NCBI RefSeq assembly: GCF_963678635.1
Contig: NC_087066.1
Span: 51,784,312 to 51,848,311, forward strand
Reading direction: 5' to 3'
Origin: Symsagittifera roscoffensis
Taxonomy: Eukaryota > Xenacoelomorpha > Acoela > Convolutidae
Length of the DNA: 64,000 nt
Within the stretch, counting starts at the first letter, position 1. Each line of letters begins with the position of its first letter. Positions 47,762 to 60,372 of the stretch are shown in pieces. Both the position numbers and the translations under genes were made by a program. The notes beneath the pieces were generated by a model that made no database searches, was not told the DNA's origin, and was given only the letters and a program-made list of their open reading frames with translations.

Positions 47762-49935
47762 CTATCAGACATTAGTATTATTGTGTGGAACATTCGCAGT
47801 ATGGCGAGTGTACAAAAACGATCAGACTGTGTTAACTTTCTATCTGCTTACAATCCTGATTTTCTATGCCTTTCAGAGACCTGGCTGGATACTACTGATA
47901 ATATCCTTCCTGACTGTGGTTATACTGTTATATCACAAAACAATAGGCAAAATGGTACTCATGGCGAAGCTGCAATTGTGTACAAATCTTGCTCCCAGTG
48001 CTCCGCTTACGATTTTACTAGCGCTGATTACGATTTTGCTTGTGGTTGTATTATCAACTCCGACCCCCTTTGCTTGTTGTTACTATTTACAACCCACCGG
48101 TTTCTTCCGAGTACAAGATTCAGAGTAATGTGCTCAACTCGTGTATTTTATCATAAACTAGTAGATTTGCTGCTAGGCATCCTGATGGCTTTATTTGTAT
48201 TTGCGGCGACTTTAATTCCCCAGATGTCTGTTGGACGTCTTATACCGCTTGTTCAGACTATTCAAATTTAATCATTGATCTGTTTGAACAGTTTAAAGGC
48301 GTTCAATTAGTCGAGAACAGTACTCATATTAACGGCAATATTTTAGACTTTTTTTGTTACTAACTGTCCAAATCTTTGCTCTGTGTTTCGACCTGTCCAG
48401 CACTTTTTGCTCGCATCATTATCCAATTTCTATCAACATTCACATTAATTACAACGAACGGACATCCAGTTCCTGCGATGTTCCCGTTTACTCTAAAGGC
48501 AGTTTTAATTTTTCTAATTTTGACCTTGGTCCGATGTATTTCAACAATTTTCTTTTGTACTATTATCAAATGGATGCTCAACCTTTTTTTAAATAGTTGG
48601 TACAACATCCTGATCAATGCAGTTTACATGTCTGTTAATGTCAAGCGCAAGAAAAGGCAGCTTTTACCGTTTTATTTTTCTAGCCACTCTGTTCACGTCA
48701 TTTATATGGTTGCTAATGAGAAGAGACGGTGAAAGTCTGAAGGGTTACTTAGCTCTCACAAGCTTGGTGATTTGCAGGCTACCCTTATGGATTCCGTTGA
48801 GCTTGACAAATTAATATTAATATCTAATTTTGAAAATCTTGATACAAATAATTGTTACAAACTTCATAAAAATTTGTCTGGTGGTGGTATGCTACCTTCT
48901 GAAATTACTTACATGTCAGTAAAAGCGTCAGACAACCATGGCAAAGCAAATTTATTCAATAGGTTTTTATCTTCGGTTTTTAAAGAAAAGTGGTTTTTTA
49001 CTCCGATGCCTGAAGTGAGCGAAGACACCTGTATTAAATTAGATGAAGTCAGTTTTAGTTCCAGTGATGCTTTTAAAGAAAATTTAATGCTTTTAAAGAA
49101 AATTCCGGACACTGCGTCGGTTGCAGCTGATGGTATCTCCCCTTTCATTATTAGAAACTGTGCCAATATTTTAGCTCCGCTTGTTTACGTTCTTTTTACT
49201 TGCATTATTTCTACGCGTCTCTGGCCAAATATTTGGAAACAAGGGTCTGTTATACTTTTTTTCAAATCTGGCAGTTAAATTGATGTGTGTAACTACAGAG
49301 GCATTAATATTTTACCCCGATTGTCTCGCAATTTTATTTACAACCGTGTTCGTGACAAACTCTCAAATGTACAGCACAGTTTTAGATGCCGGCGCAGTAC
49401 GTTTACTCAGCTATTAGACCACATTGATAAAGTGTACAGCTCTTGTGATGATAATATTGATTATTATTCTGTTAATTTTGATGTTCAAAAAGCATTTGAC
49501 ACAGTGTCACACAATAAGTTTTTATTCAAACAAAGAGCTTTTGATTTTCATGATGCATTTATTGAATTACTTTCTTCGTATCTTTCAGATCGCATTCAGA
49601 GAGTCCGCATAAATACTTTTATTTCGTCCTGTTCTGCTGTTCCCAGTGGTGTACCACAGGGCAGTATTTTGGGCCCTTTGTTATTTTTAATTTTTATTAT
49701 TGATTTACCTGATTGTGTGAAGTCGTCTAGTTGTTACCTTTTTGCAGACGATTTAAAGCTATTCTCAAAGTCTAGTCCCAAGTTATTCCAAAATGATATT
49801 AACTCAGTTGCAAATTGGGTCAAGGATAATGGTTTAACTTTTCACCCCAGCAAAACTGTGTTACTCACAAATGTCACAAAGAGTCAATTTTTTCTTAACA
49901 ATACTGCCATAACTATATCTAATTCGGTTTAAAAT
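47762..49935 (+). pseudogene. LINE ORF2 (endonuclease and reverse transcriptase)
   Basis: The endonuclease start is VWNIRSMASVQKRSDCVNF, PDFLCLSETWLD (47762-48030). A degraded middle follows. The RT frame 48772-49932 is interrupted by TAA at 49276 and carries DVCNYRGINILPRLSR, VNFDVQKAFDTVSHNKF, SGVPQGSILGPLLFLIF and the catalytic FADD (49741-49752). The order is standard for non-LTR RT. Frame changes near 48130-48770 remove the rest of the endonuclease. Confidence 0.75.
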
Positions 49936-50362
49936 GTTTTACCCATTTGCTATCAAATTATCCTGAACGACCTTGTTCTTTTCATTAAATTTCTGAAAAA
50001 CCGTTATGATTTTAATATTTTTAATCATGTTTCTTTTTATTACTCACGAGCGGGTAATCGGTCTAGCGATACAACTGTCCGCAAGTCCACCACATGGGGA
50101 AGCTGTTTTTATCGGACTGTTGAGAACGCAAACTATGTTTCAGGAAAGGGGATCAACCTGTTGCAGAATCCATCAACTGTGAAAAAACATCTAGAAACAC
50201 TGTTAATCAACAAACTGACGGATTTTAATTTGAACTCTTCATGTTCCTTTTTTTAAAAGGGTAAATACGCGACTTGTCGCGCTCAGTGCTGTTTTTGCTT
50301 TTTATTTTTTCATTGCCCATTATCAGGGAATAAAGTTTTTTAGTAGTAGTACTAGTAGTAGT

Positions 50363-50440
50363 CGGACGAGTTCGGAGGGGTTAATGCGGGGTGACCCAGA
50401 AATTTTTAAAATTCGTTCGATTGTAAAGACACGTGACAAT
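50363..50440 (+). repeat. LTR fragment of the giant-element family
   Basis: tcggaggggttaatgcggggtgac and tttttaaaattcgttcgat match the LTR at 52420-52480 (tcggaggggttaatttgg..., ttaaaattcgtttgat). It abuts the LINE tail, so the LINE probably inserted into LTR sequence. Confidence 0.6.
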
Positions 50441-50640
50441 AGAACATTCGTTCACTTCTGTCCCAAATGAGGTTAAGAAGAATAGGCTCTTAAACCATTG
50501 GCTCAAGGGTCAAAGACACTATCTATTGTGTTTTTGTACCTCATTCTGCCGGAGCCAATTCGGTTCGCTTAAGAGATGGGACTTCAAAATCGTGTTATAT
50601 ATTAAAGACCACAACTAAAATACCCCCCCACACTCTAGAA

Positions 50641-51230
50641 ATAAGAACCTCCCCATGGTTAGGTCTCTAAATACCTAAATTACGCGACTGTCGCTAAAAA
50701 CAGGGTTGGAAACTCAAGTAAATTCGATTGGACAGTGGACCTTTGATCCATTTCAGATGGAAGAACCTAAAACCCGCCTTATCTCAACATAATCTTGTGG
50801 ATAACACTCAAGAATTCAAATTCAAAACTCACATTTTGACAATGATTCTAGACTCAAGCAACGAATTCAACTAACATAACTCTGGACGTTTTAATTAGAT
50901 ACTTTTGACTCAAGTAGTTTTGTTCTCTGCTCCATTGGGCAGTTGAACTCGTCTACCTCTCCAATCAAGACTTCCTCTAGCCCAGTGATGACGTTCTCGT
51001 AGGATTTTGCAATGTTCTCTGTCAGGAACAAGACAACTCTTCTCGAGTTGGTGATTTTAGTAAAATTGCGAGTCAAAATTTCAATCCAGCTCAATTTTTA
51101 TCATTTTTTGCGCAATTAATTGACTTTGTAAAGTGACTTCTCATTTCAGTTGATGCGATAAAGTTGAGCATGACATGGTCGATTCGAATTTTTCAGATAT
51201 AGTTTCCCCAAAATCAAGGTCAAATTTCCG
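50641..51230. other. Unassigned stretch
   Basis: A minus-strand frame at 50891-51094 (LFLTENIAKSYENVITGLEE) has no recognised domain. Beyond that I see nothing supported. Confidence 0.3.
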
Positions 51231-51237
51231 AACATGA

Positions 51238-51262
51238 CCGATTGGCACATACTCCCCGGACT
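51238..51262 (-). repeat. Inverted LTR terminus
   Basis: On the minus strand this reads TCCGGGGAGTATGTGCCAATC, the LTR start of the family. It shows that a family copy in opposite orientation ended here. Confidence 0.65.
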
Positions 51263-51608
51263 CAAGATACTGTCCGGACTCAGAAACTTGCAGCAGACTC
51301 AACCTTATTTACATCCGCAAAATTCACAACCATACACAAATTGTCATTCTATAGCTAAACAGCTATCAAAATCTACATCCAACTGCACTCTTGCTTCCAG
51401 CTTTATAAACCATTTTAAAAAACATTGTTCGACCCAGTCAGAAAAATGTCATCCAAAATTTTGATATAAAAATAAACATAATACAATAGATAACAATAGT
51501 TTTTAGGTTAAAATTTGTTTTTGTTTCCCCAGATTTCATCTGAGTTCACACCCAAACCCCAATTTCTTTCCCTGCTCAAGACTCAAGAATCCACCCAGAG
51601 TACCCGAC

Positions 51609-52013
51609 CTAATTTGTCCCCCTTGCTTTTGAAGTACTGGATCCAGGTGAGCTCGATACCGTGATCTGCCGTGACAATTCTTCTTCGTCATCTGAACTGA
51701 TCACGATTTCCTCCCATGCCTTTAGTTGTTCATAGGCCCGCATCCATTCTCTGTGTTCTTGCAATCTTTTGGCATGATTCTGCAATTTCTTCACTCATTC
51801 TTCGCTAGACCTTCCTCCAGTATCGACTCCCTTGCTATCAGTGTTATCTCTAGATACCTTACCAAAACGCTTCCATCTCGTGATTGACCCATTGCGATGG
51901 GTAAGCAGCAGCCTCTTGCAAACATCCGGCCTTTTTACTGCCAGGAACTGACGATACTCCTTCTGATGTTTCTTCATGTGATTTTTCATCAGGACACATG
52001 GCCAAGAATTCAA
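51609..52013 (-). pseudogene. Fragment of the terminal cargo ORF (opposite orientation)
   Basis: One minus-strand frame with a single stop (51795-51797). It encodes MKKHQKEYRQFLAVKRPD, then KRLLLTHRNGSITRWKRFG, matching the KRAFLTHRNAVTTAVKRV segment of the ORF at 43953-45224. It then has an acidic Ser-rich tail. An inverted LTR start lies about 350 bases downstream on the same strand. The organisation equals the 3' end of the giant element, inverted. Confidence 0.55.
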
Positions 52014-52139
52014 CGTCGCTCTGAATCATAAGAAAAAGGAGTCTGCGCTAAGCAACGGCATGGATAGATCCATGTGTCATGTTAACGCTTCGGAGATTGC
52101 GCTCTCCTGAAGCCTCGAGTATATATTCGAACTCCATCA

Positions 52140-52284
52140 CTTTCGAGTGTATAGCCACTTGTAGCACGTAGTGAGTCGATGTGATGCAGATTAAAATTCT
52201 TTTCAAGCATTTTCTAACTTCTGTTCGATGACACTGTACCTTTTTGACGAGTTACTCAAAGTTCAATCAGGACATTGACCGGGC
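52140..52284 (+). repeat. 3' internal end of a family member
   Basis: cacttgtagcacgtagtgagtcg resembles the 380-base repeat (gtgacacgtagtgagttgag) and leads to a gacattgaccgggc tract just before the LTR at 52285. The LTR is therefore preceded by internal 3' sequence as well as followed by internal 5' sequence. Confidence 0.6.
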
Positions 52285-53592
52285 TGTCCGGGGAGTATGT
52301 GACATTCAAACAGAAGGGCCAAAAACGCAAGCCAATAAGAAACCAATTTTTATTCGTTACAGTTCAGTGGGAAGAAGTGATGATTTGAACGATTGGTGGT
52401 GTTAAGCGTCGAATTGGACCGGATCGGAGGGGTTAATTTGGGGTGACAGGTTGAGAATTTTTAAAATTCGTTTGATCGTAAAAGGACGTCCCAATTAAAA
52501 TTTTCGCGACAACTGAAAATTTGCGAAAATCAGAAGAACAGTTATCGATAGCAAAAAACACAGGAAAGGCTGAACAAAGCAAAGAGAAAATCAGAAGAAC
52601 GAGTTTGAAAATCCGAGAGCATTCCGGAAAGTAACGATTGTGCTGAAATAATCGTTCGTGCGCTGAGTTAACCAATCAGTGTGACATTCGACCTGAATGG
52701 CGCCAAAATGCATGGCAACTTCGAAATTTTACCGTTAACCGTAGACTGGGAAGATTGACAGTTTCGGTAGATTAACTGTACTAATCGTACGATTGAACGA
52801 TATAGGAAAAGTCAATTCGAAGTGACAAAATAAATTTTAAAAATTCGTTTTGAAATAAAGGCACGTTACGACCTTGAAATTTCGCTACCACTAAAAATGA
52901 GAAAAAATAAAAACGAAGATTGTTGCAAATAGAACAATAAGGACAGTTTTTCGTGAAGACGCAGCAATAAAGAGGGCTGAAATTACAATGGAAGCTGTCC
53001 GAATTGTAACGATTGTAGTTGTACAATCGTTATCGAAGACTTCCCGAGAATTAGGAAGGGTATTGGGACTATTTTACCAGCCTTCCGGAAGGACGACACG
53101 ACCGCTCTTCGTCCGGATTTCAGAATCCGGAAGGGACTCGGGAAGGAAACTGTAACTCTGTTTTAAAAACTTTTAGCTTCCTGGAAATTCCTGAGTTGAA
53201 TTTAATTAACACTGAAACACTGAAATAACTTTCAGAGTATGAGGAGCTAGGAGTTGAGGGAGAGGGTTCATCCATCTCCGATGGATATGATGATTTGTAT
53301 CTGCTGAGAAAAACAAAAGTAATAAGAAAAATAAGTAGTAGCTCTGTTTTTAAGAGTGACCTCGTGGTCTGGGGATACTGAGACCCAGCACGAGCTCACT
53401 ATTTTTGCATGTAACTAAGCCGATAGCCCAAAACAGTAACGATTTCGTCGCACCGATGTTAAAAGGAACACACAAAGAACGGGCTGTGGCGCAGGCGATT
53501 AAAAGCATGTAGAGCTGTGTTTGGACGCTAATCAGTCGTTTTACAGCCTAGCTTTAGTTTTGGTCGATATGTACTTCCGGGCGAATGTTACA
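52285..53592 (+). repeat. LTR of the second element
   Basis: It starts TGTCCGGGGAGTATGTGAC and ends GTTACA like the 46015-46913 LTR, but is about 1.3 kb long. An imperfect internal duplication (52430-52540 and 52800-52920, sharing ttaaaattcgttt-gat/gaaa and aaatttcgc/aattttcgc) contributes to the extra length. The hairpin CTGGG...CCCAG is at 53369-53388. Confidence 0.7.
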
Positions 53593-53604
53593 TATATGTT
53601 TTTA

Positions 53605-53621
53605 TGGCGCTTCTGGGTGTT
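53605..53621 (+). promoter_or_regulatory. Candidate PBS of the second element
   Basis: TGGCGCTTCTGGGTG lies 12 bases after the LTR end, the same spacing and nearly the same sequence as at 25709. Confidence 0.5.
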
Positions 53622-55494
53622 ATTCTTGTTAACATCATGACCGGCAGAACCGTTAACGAGCACTCCAGTTGAGGCCCTTATCACAGGGGCGAAAGTTTAG
53701 TTCGGAGCGCGGAAGCTTTTCGGATTCCCGGATTTTGTTTTTAAACCTAGTTAAGACCGAAAATTCACGTATCGTGAAGGGTGGGGGATCGTTCGTCCTG
53801 TCGTTTCCTGAGCGGTATACGACCAAAAACACAAAATTCTTGAAGACATACAAGAAACCAAACAAAAAGGAGTATAATATCCAAGAAAAAACCGAAAACA
53901 TAAAGAAATAAACGAAAAAACCAAAACCAGTTAAAAAAAAATTACAATTAGTAGAAATCATCTCCCCAGACGAGATGTGATCTGACCCTCCCATTTGTTA
54001 GTGTTGGATATATTGTTGTTGCAGGCATTATATCAAACACGGTTGTTACGATCGAAATTGTGGTACGTTTCTGGTGCTCGTACTGTAGGGTTATTTGAGA
54101 ACTTAAGCATGTTAATGCTAATTTGTATTCTATCCGGAAGGGTCTCGAGATCAGAGCGGCAAACTGATCCAGCAAGTAGTGCAAGGAGCAGCAAGAAGGG
54201 TCTCAATGACAACAACAAAAGACTGTTGTGTGTAGTTAACAAGTTTTGTATCCCCTTCTGTAGAGAAATTAAGATATCAATCTGTGGGGGACTCGACAGT
54301 GACTGCACTGAAGTGACACTCCAGCGAGATGCGAATTTCCGATTTAAGCACCTTAATTCGGATATTGAACAAACCCGAAGGGGTATAACATTACTAGTAT
54401 TACAATTTATACTGCCTGTATTAATACTCTATTATCGTTTTTCAGTCAAAACCATAGTAAACAGACCGGTTTTTAGGGTCAAAGTAGTGATATTTTAATC
54501 CCCCCAAAAATCGCGATTTTTAAGATATCAACATTTTTTGAAACAGAAAAAAGCGCTAAACTAGTGAGTTACATCGTAACTGTACTAGTATAACTAGTAG
54601 AACCGGTTAAACTTTGTTCGTTCGTGGTTGGAACTAATTGGGTGCTGAAATCCAATTTTTCACAATTTTTGAAAAAACGAAACGCTAGAAAAAAACAATT
54701 TTTCGAAATTTTTGAGTTAAGGCAATAAAAGTTTTTGTTCGGACAACGTTAACTAGCGAATTGACAGGTTTTTAGGACCGTTTGCCAATAACTTGCCGTG
54801 CCCCAATGAAATCGAACTTAACGTGTTTGATTTAGTGGATTCATCAATCCGGGGGGTCCAAACAGCACTGTTTTTGACAAAATTTTTCAACTGGGACGTT
54901 TTAGATCGAGTTTTTTTTGCATTTAACTAGAAGAGTATAGGCCTTCTGATCTCGGATCAATAATTTTTAGGCCAGTAAGACAAGAATTGCGAAAAAAAGT
55001 TAGGTAGAACCTAAAAGATAGTAATTTTTTTTTGATTTTGAAAAAAAGACGTTTTGATTAATAACCTTAGAACTAGAGGAAAAATCCAGTTGACCTTGGT
55101 ACCGTTAGACTAGAAATAAGACAAGCTTAATTATAAAATTTTTGTATAGTGAGAAAACTTAGCATAGAAAATTTTTAAGATTGTTTTAGCAAAGTTACCA
55201 ATTTGCGAAGGTAGACCCTGTAAATTTTTTTGGAAATCCCTTATACACCTACCAAACACTAGTAAGGCTAAAAAGGCAATTTTACGCTGTTCTCGTTAAA
55301 ACAGAAGGGCTAAGGAACCCAGAAAAAGATAATCGAGTCGAAATTAGGCTAGTCAAAAGTTTTCAGAGTCTAGGAAAATCGTCAAATAAGCAGCTTAGCT
55401 TCAATCCGGAAGGGTCTAGTGCCGAAATATACCCTTCCTTGTAAGTTCACACAGCATAATAGCCTCGGATACCGTATCAGGAAGGGTCCTGGGT

Positions 55495-55925
55495 GTGATT
55501 TTTAAACGAATCGGAAAGGCTATTTTTACCAACCTGGAGCGGGTCCTAATTCGGAAGGGTCAAATTTTTGCCAATCTTGAAGGGTCCTATCTTCGCCAAT
55601 CCGGAAGGGTCCTACTTTTGCCGATTCGTAAGGGTCCTGTTTTGCCAATCAGGAAGTGTCCTAATTTTGCCAATCCGGAAAAGCCCTAATTTTGCAATTC
55701 CGGAAGGGTCCCAGTTTTGCCAATCCGGAAGGGTCCCATTTTTGCCAAACCGGAATGGTCCTAATTTTGCCAATCCGGAAGGATCGTAATTTCACCAATC
55801 TGGAAGGGTCCCAATTTTGGAAGGGTCTCAAAAGCGCCCCAATCCAGAATGGTCCCAAAAGGGTCCCAATTTTGCCAATCCGGAACGGCCATTTTTCGTC
55901 AATCCGGAGGGGTCCCAGAAATATC
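55495..55925. repeat. ~24-26-bp leader minisatellite
   Basis: About sixteen units of a caatccggaagggtcc/attttgc pattern. All three plus frames read repetitive peptides (for example FANPEGS), and the minus strand is open too. These frames are by-products of the repeat. The core ccggaaggg parallels the ccggaggg motif repeated in the first leader. Confidence 0.9.
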
Positions 55926-56214
55926 ATTGTTTAATAAATATCTTTCATCAACGTGGTGGTTGGGATCCTAAAACGTACGTAGACGAAAGTGAGATACATA
56001 TTGACGAATATTAGGATATTAGGAATCACGCTGGAACCAGTGACTGCACTGGTAACTTAACTTTATATAAAAACTTGAAAAGACCATAGTAAAACAAAAC
56101 AGGTCTAAACCTGGAGATTCGCGACTCTAAGTCTAACTGAAAACAGAGTTCGACACTGATTTGTGTGGAATAAAATCCAAACCATTTTTTGGAAAAGTGG
56201 TTATCTTGCAGATT

Positions 56215-56300
56215 TTAGTAGGTCTAGCTCGGGCAATCCGAAGGTAGATAGAAAACACAGGACTCGGTGGGTGCAATAGTCGACCACCTGAGAAAATTAC
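56215..56300 (+). promoter_or_regulatory. Leader hairpin block
   Basis: agctcgggcaatccg, then ggactcggtgggtgcaatag and ccacctgag match the order in both units of the 27801-28110 repeat. ggtgg can pair with ccacc. Confidence 0.45.
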
Positions 56301-57005
56301 TGCTTTCAAGTTTTGTCTATTTAGTGCGGCACTGAACAGGGAAAGCTCTTTCTTTAGAAACAAGTTCAACTATTGAATTGCCACAGGCCAAGTGCAGAAT
56401 ACATACAGTTTTGGGAAATACAAATTTATTTGCCTTTCTTCGTTTTTGGTTTTAAATCCTCAATAATTGTTCTTGACTGGGTTGTGAGTACAGTATCTTT
56501 TAGATATATTGATATGATCATCTTGTGTTTGCTTCATATCCAATAACCAATCATCAATTGTTGTGAGTAAATTGTATACACGCTGTACTGTGATAACCTA
56601 TACGGATTCGTGGTCACTAATTAAGTGTAATTTTTGGAATTTATTGTGTTGTGTTATTATTATCAGTACCCAGACCAAAAAACCGCAGTAAACGATTTGA
56701 GTATATAAGCGGTGATAAGGGATAAATCGAAAATGAGTCATGACAAGTCAAGGATACCTGAACTACGTGATAGCTCTGAAAATTTATACCAAAGAAACAA
56801 AGAAAATCAATGAAGGACCCTTTTGTGGAAAGGATTGAACGGACCCGGACCAACAAAGTGAAACCAGTTCAGGCGAAATAGTTGAAACCAGGAGTGAAAA
56901 GTCCTCGGAAGACCAAAAGGCAATGTTAGAAGTAGAGATCCAACCGGACCCTGCCCTGGATGAGAATCGGGCGGACATGGAACGGAAGGGAATAGGAACA
57001 GAAGA

Positions 57006-58404
57006 TTGGCAAGTGAATCTACTCCAGTAGAGCAAGGCCAAGATTTTGCCACTTCCACCGGAACTCTAGATCGAGAGGAGATGTCGGAACTGTCCGACAT
57101 CTCGACTGAAAATGAAGCAACAACAAGATCACCCACTGATAATACCATGATGCATGGGGTGACCGAGAAAACGGTAACGTCCTCCTCGTTTTCAGAACGA
57201 GTGAAGAACACTTTGGGAAACTTCTTACCATTTACTATGGGAACGGGTACAGGTGAGAGGGTACAAACCCAGGATGAGGAGGACGACGATGACGAACAAG
57301 ATGACATCGTATCTCAGATAAGCCTCAACAGTTCGAACCATGAAAATGGAGCATCCACCAACAGGGAGACTGGCTCATCGGATCACTTTGGTGCGGTCAG
57401 TACAATAAATAAGACCATAGATGGATCACAGCAGTCAAGAGAGTAAGTGACCGTGACAACTTCGGAAGCGCAACCTGGAAAGAACAGGAATACAGGGCCA
57501 AGTAACCCATCAGCGGAACCGGAAGCTGATTATGAAGAAATATCGAGATAGAGAGGTAAGACTCGAGTCTCGACCAGCATCAGCGGACAACGGGGCATCG
57601 ATCGAAGAGGTTTTGACCAGCATAGTGGACAACATAGGAGAGCAGAATGAACAGATGTCCTTGAGATTGAGCGAACTGGAGAGCATTCCACGTCGAGAGA
57701 GAGCCTGCGGCAAGAGATCGACTGCAATAGACAAGAAGTCAACAGGAGCGAAAAACGCTTGAAGGAAGGGACGGATGAATACTTGGCCAAAAACTTGTGG
57801 CGAATGACTAGGGAAGCTGAGCAAAGAGAGACACGACTGAGAGATGATATGGAGAAATTACGAAATAAGCAAGATCAGACTCATGGGACTCTCGACGCGA
57901 GGTTATACGCGATGATGGAGAGGCGTACTCAGGCTATCATTGGGCTCCTAGGAGACAGGAGTGGATTGAGGAATAGAGGAGCAAACTCAGGAGCGCCAAC
58001 AGGGAGCCGAGAGTGAAGTTCAACGACCAACCTAACAGAAGGAGGACATGTGGATCAACGAGAGGAAGGGGCAGTTCATCGAGCTATGCCACAGGGGATA
58101 ATAGGCTGAGGGGCCCAAACATCAGAGAAGGTTCTACTGGCAAAAGACCGACCTCAGACGAACGACCGACGCGAGACGCAAATACAACTGGGAGATGTGA
58201 TTTCACAAGTTGGAGTCATGCGGATCAAGGAAGAAGTCAACCCAGCGACTCGAACAGGAGGTAAAATCCGGAGCCTCTATCGGAGGGTAACGACGCTCAA
58301 GCGGGGCATTCACTTGATGCAACGGCATTGGCTACAACGTTTGAACCAGGAGCAAAGAGAGCAGAATCATAGAGCAACTTTCCTGACGAGGTTATCTAGG
58401 AGCA
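57006..58404 (+). pseudogene. Broken N-terminal gag of the second element
   Basis: Fragments at 57006-57446 (acidic, Ser-rich, EEDDDDEQDD), 57532-57762, 57759-58016 (coiled-coil-like EAEQRETRLRDDMEKLRNKQ) and 58013-58264 lie in different frames. They correspond in position to the charged leader of gag in the first element. No ATG-to-stop frame spans the region. Confidence 0.5.
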
Positions 58405-59509
58405 GTGAACGCAGCGAGAAGTCTATTTAAGAAACCAAGATGCTATAAAGATGAATCTGATGGCTGTATAAATACCTCGATAGAGGTCATGAACCTGCAT
58501 TTTGAGGAAGAATACTTGACAGAAAGACAAGAATGCAGCGCGCTCACCAGCAACCTGGAAAGGAGAGCCCAGAATTGCGTGATGGCCAAAAAGCAATATC
58601 AACTTGACCCAGCTGAAAAAATCTTTGAAACCTTGTTGAATCATTTTGGCTCAGGGGTACAAGGACACCAAGCAATGATGCGCTTCGAGCAACGGAGGTC
58701 AAGACGAAACAATAGACAAGTTCTCAGACGACTTAGAAATGCTGCAGAGCCACAGCCAATCGCATGAGTCAAACAGCAAGATGAACCTAGCAGTAGCCTC
58801 AAAATTAAAAGATGGTGTGAAAAACGATAAACTTGAAAAACGATAAACTCGAACAATGATAGCGACACATTACACATCGCTCTCAACCAATGCGCCAACA
58901 CCAGAGGAGTTGAGACTCAAGTCAAAAGAATATCTTTTATTGAAACCTCCTTCGAGATCTGGATATTACAAGAACAATTATGGCAATTTTAACAATGGAC
59001 CAGCAAACCAAGGGAACAACTGGTACAAACCAAGGGATGATATGGACAAGAGGCGCTCTTGTGCCAATTGCAGTTCGACGGACCATGGTGTGTCAGCATG
59101 CCCAAATTACAAACGGTGCATGAAAGCAATAGGCTTCAGCCTCGAGGACGAAGATGCGTCAGAAGTCGACCATGAGGATTTCATGAGAGGAAAAATTGCA
59201 AAATTCGTCCCGAGGTGCTTCTTTTGTAACTTGGAAGGTCATTTTAAATCAGATTGTCCGCAATTCTGGGATTCTGTGGCAGATATCAAGCATCCAAGGC
59301 ATGAGAAAGCTTTATCGATTGTGAAAGTCAGCAAGGCACGCCTAATGAGCGAAGCGGAGGCCCACAGGAAAAAGAAACCGCAAGAGCTGGCTACGAAGAA
59401 AATGGAGGCGGTGACGGAAGAAACGTGTGAACCGGAACCTGGAACCGCAGCAGACGACTTTAAGATCGACTATAAAGCAGCGGCAAGAGAGGCCCTGAAT
59501 AGAGTCTAA
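58405..59509 (+). pseudogene. Gag capsid and zinc knuckles of the second element
   Basis: 58405-58767 matches the first element's capsid (ECSALTSNLERRAQNCVMAK, LLNHFGSGVQGHQAMMRFEQ). A frame break follows (58768-58855). 58856-59509 has CANCSSTDHGVSAC and CFFCNLEGHFKSDC, both knuckles intact, then an Ala/Glu-rich linker. It is dead because of the frameshift and stop. Confidence 0.75.
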
Positions 59510-60372
59510 CAGGAATTGGCGACAAGAGAAATAGAACAGAAAGTCAAGCTCGAACTCGAGAACGAGAGAACTCGAGAACACCTCAACGCCTTTGGAGCAT
59601 CTGAGGTGGAAGAAACGAAGGCACCAAGTAGTTTGAGCATAATGTAATATCAGGGAAAACATTCGGGATGTTGCAACAAGAAGGCAAGATACAGACAATA
59701 ATCTCAAAAGCGGGACATCAGGTAATCAAGAACCTAAGCGAACCTTCACCATGATGCACTCCGATATATATGCGGATTATCTGAGACAAGCTGAGTCACG
59801 AACTTAGTCGAGAGCTGTGCGAGCGTTGTGGACAACGCGTGATACTCGAGTAAAGAAAATTCACGGGCGCTACATGGAAGTCTACGGACCATAGCAAGTG
59901 ATATTGAATGTGGATGGGATTAGTATTTACACCAAGACTTACGTTACAACAGACAGTGACCAAATAGGACAGATATATTTGTTCAGCAAGAACTGAAGGT
60001 TCGTAGAATTGGTCATGACGCCATGATGGAACATGATGCGGTACACATTGGATACGAGGCAGATGTGACTGCACATCTGTTAGATACCGATGGGAAACGG
60101 ATCCAAGTAACAGGACTTCTAGACACAGGAGCATTGATCAGTGTAAGGCCGGCAAAGACATAGCAAAGAATGGATTTCACAAGGGAGGACCTAATTCCAA
60201 CGAATCTAAGATTGGCAGCCGCTAACCGCGGAGTAATCTATATATAGGAAACCAGATAGAAAATCTGTTAAAAGACTAGTTAACAGAGTAATAACTGATC
60301 AAAATAAGATACAAATTTTTCAGACAGAAAAGTGGAATTACAGCCCGACAGGCAGTAGTAGCGATTCTTAGG
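59510..60372 (+). pseudogene. Degraded protease region
   Basis: Frames are broken. LLDTGALISVRPAKT near 60116-60160 retains the DTG of the aspartic protease, followed by stops (TAG at about 60161). Upstream blocks matching the first element (EVYGP-like, INIYTK-like) carry stops. The gag-pro end is lost. Confidence 0.6.

Larger units (their letters stand above)
46914..50362 (+). mobile_element. CR1/Jockey-like LINE
   Basis: It starts immediately after the LTR end. It has an ORF1 with PHD-like finger, an ORF2 with AP endonuclease and RT, and a 3' end aataaagttttt followed by (TAG)n to 50362. A short simple-repeat tail instead of poly-A is typical of CR1/L2-like LINEs. Several stops and frame changes make it inactive. 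Confidence 0.8.
53622..56730 (+). other. Leader of the second element
   Basis: No supported gene. It shares gatgtgatctgacc (about 53973) and other short blocks with the first leader. It holds a minisatellite (55495-55925) and a hairpin block (56215-56300) homologous to the leader tandem repeat at 27801-28110. Frames at 53653-54498 lack recognisable domains. Confidence 0.55.

Noticed and set aside
47781-48128. Hydrophobic 115-residue frame that looks like a membrane protein
   Set aside because: Out-of-frame shadow of the LINE endonuclease start.
55495-56014. Frames encoding ANPEGS-like repeats, and a CRISPR-like look
   Set aside because: Short-unit minisatellite in a retroelement leader of a eukaryote; units are contiguous without unique spacers.
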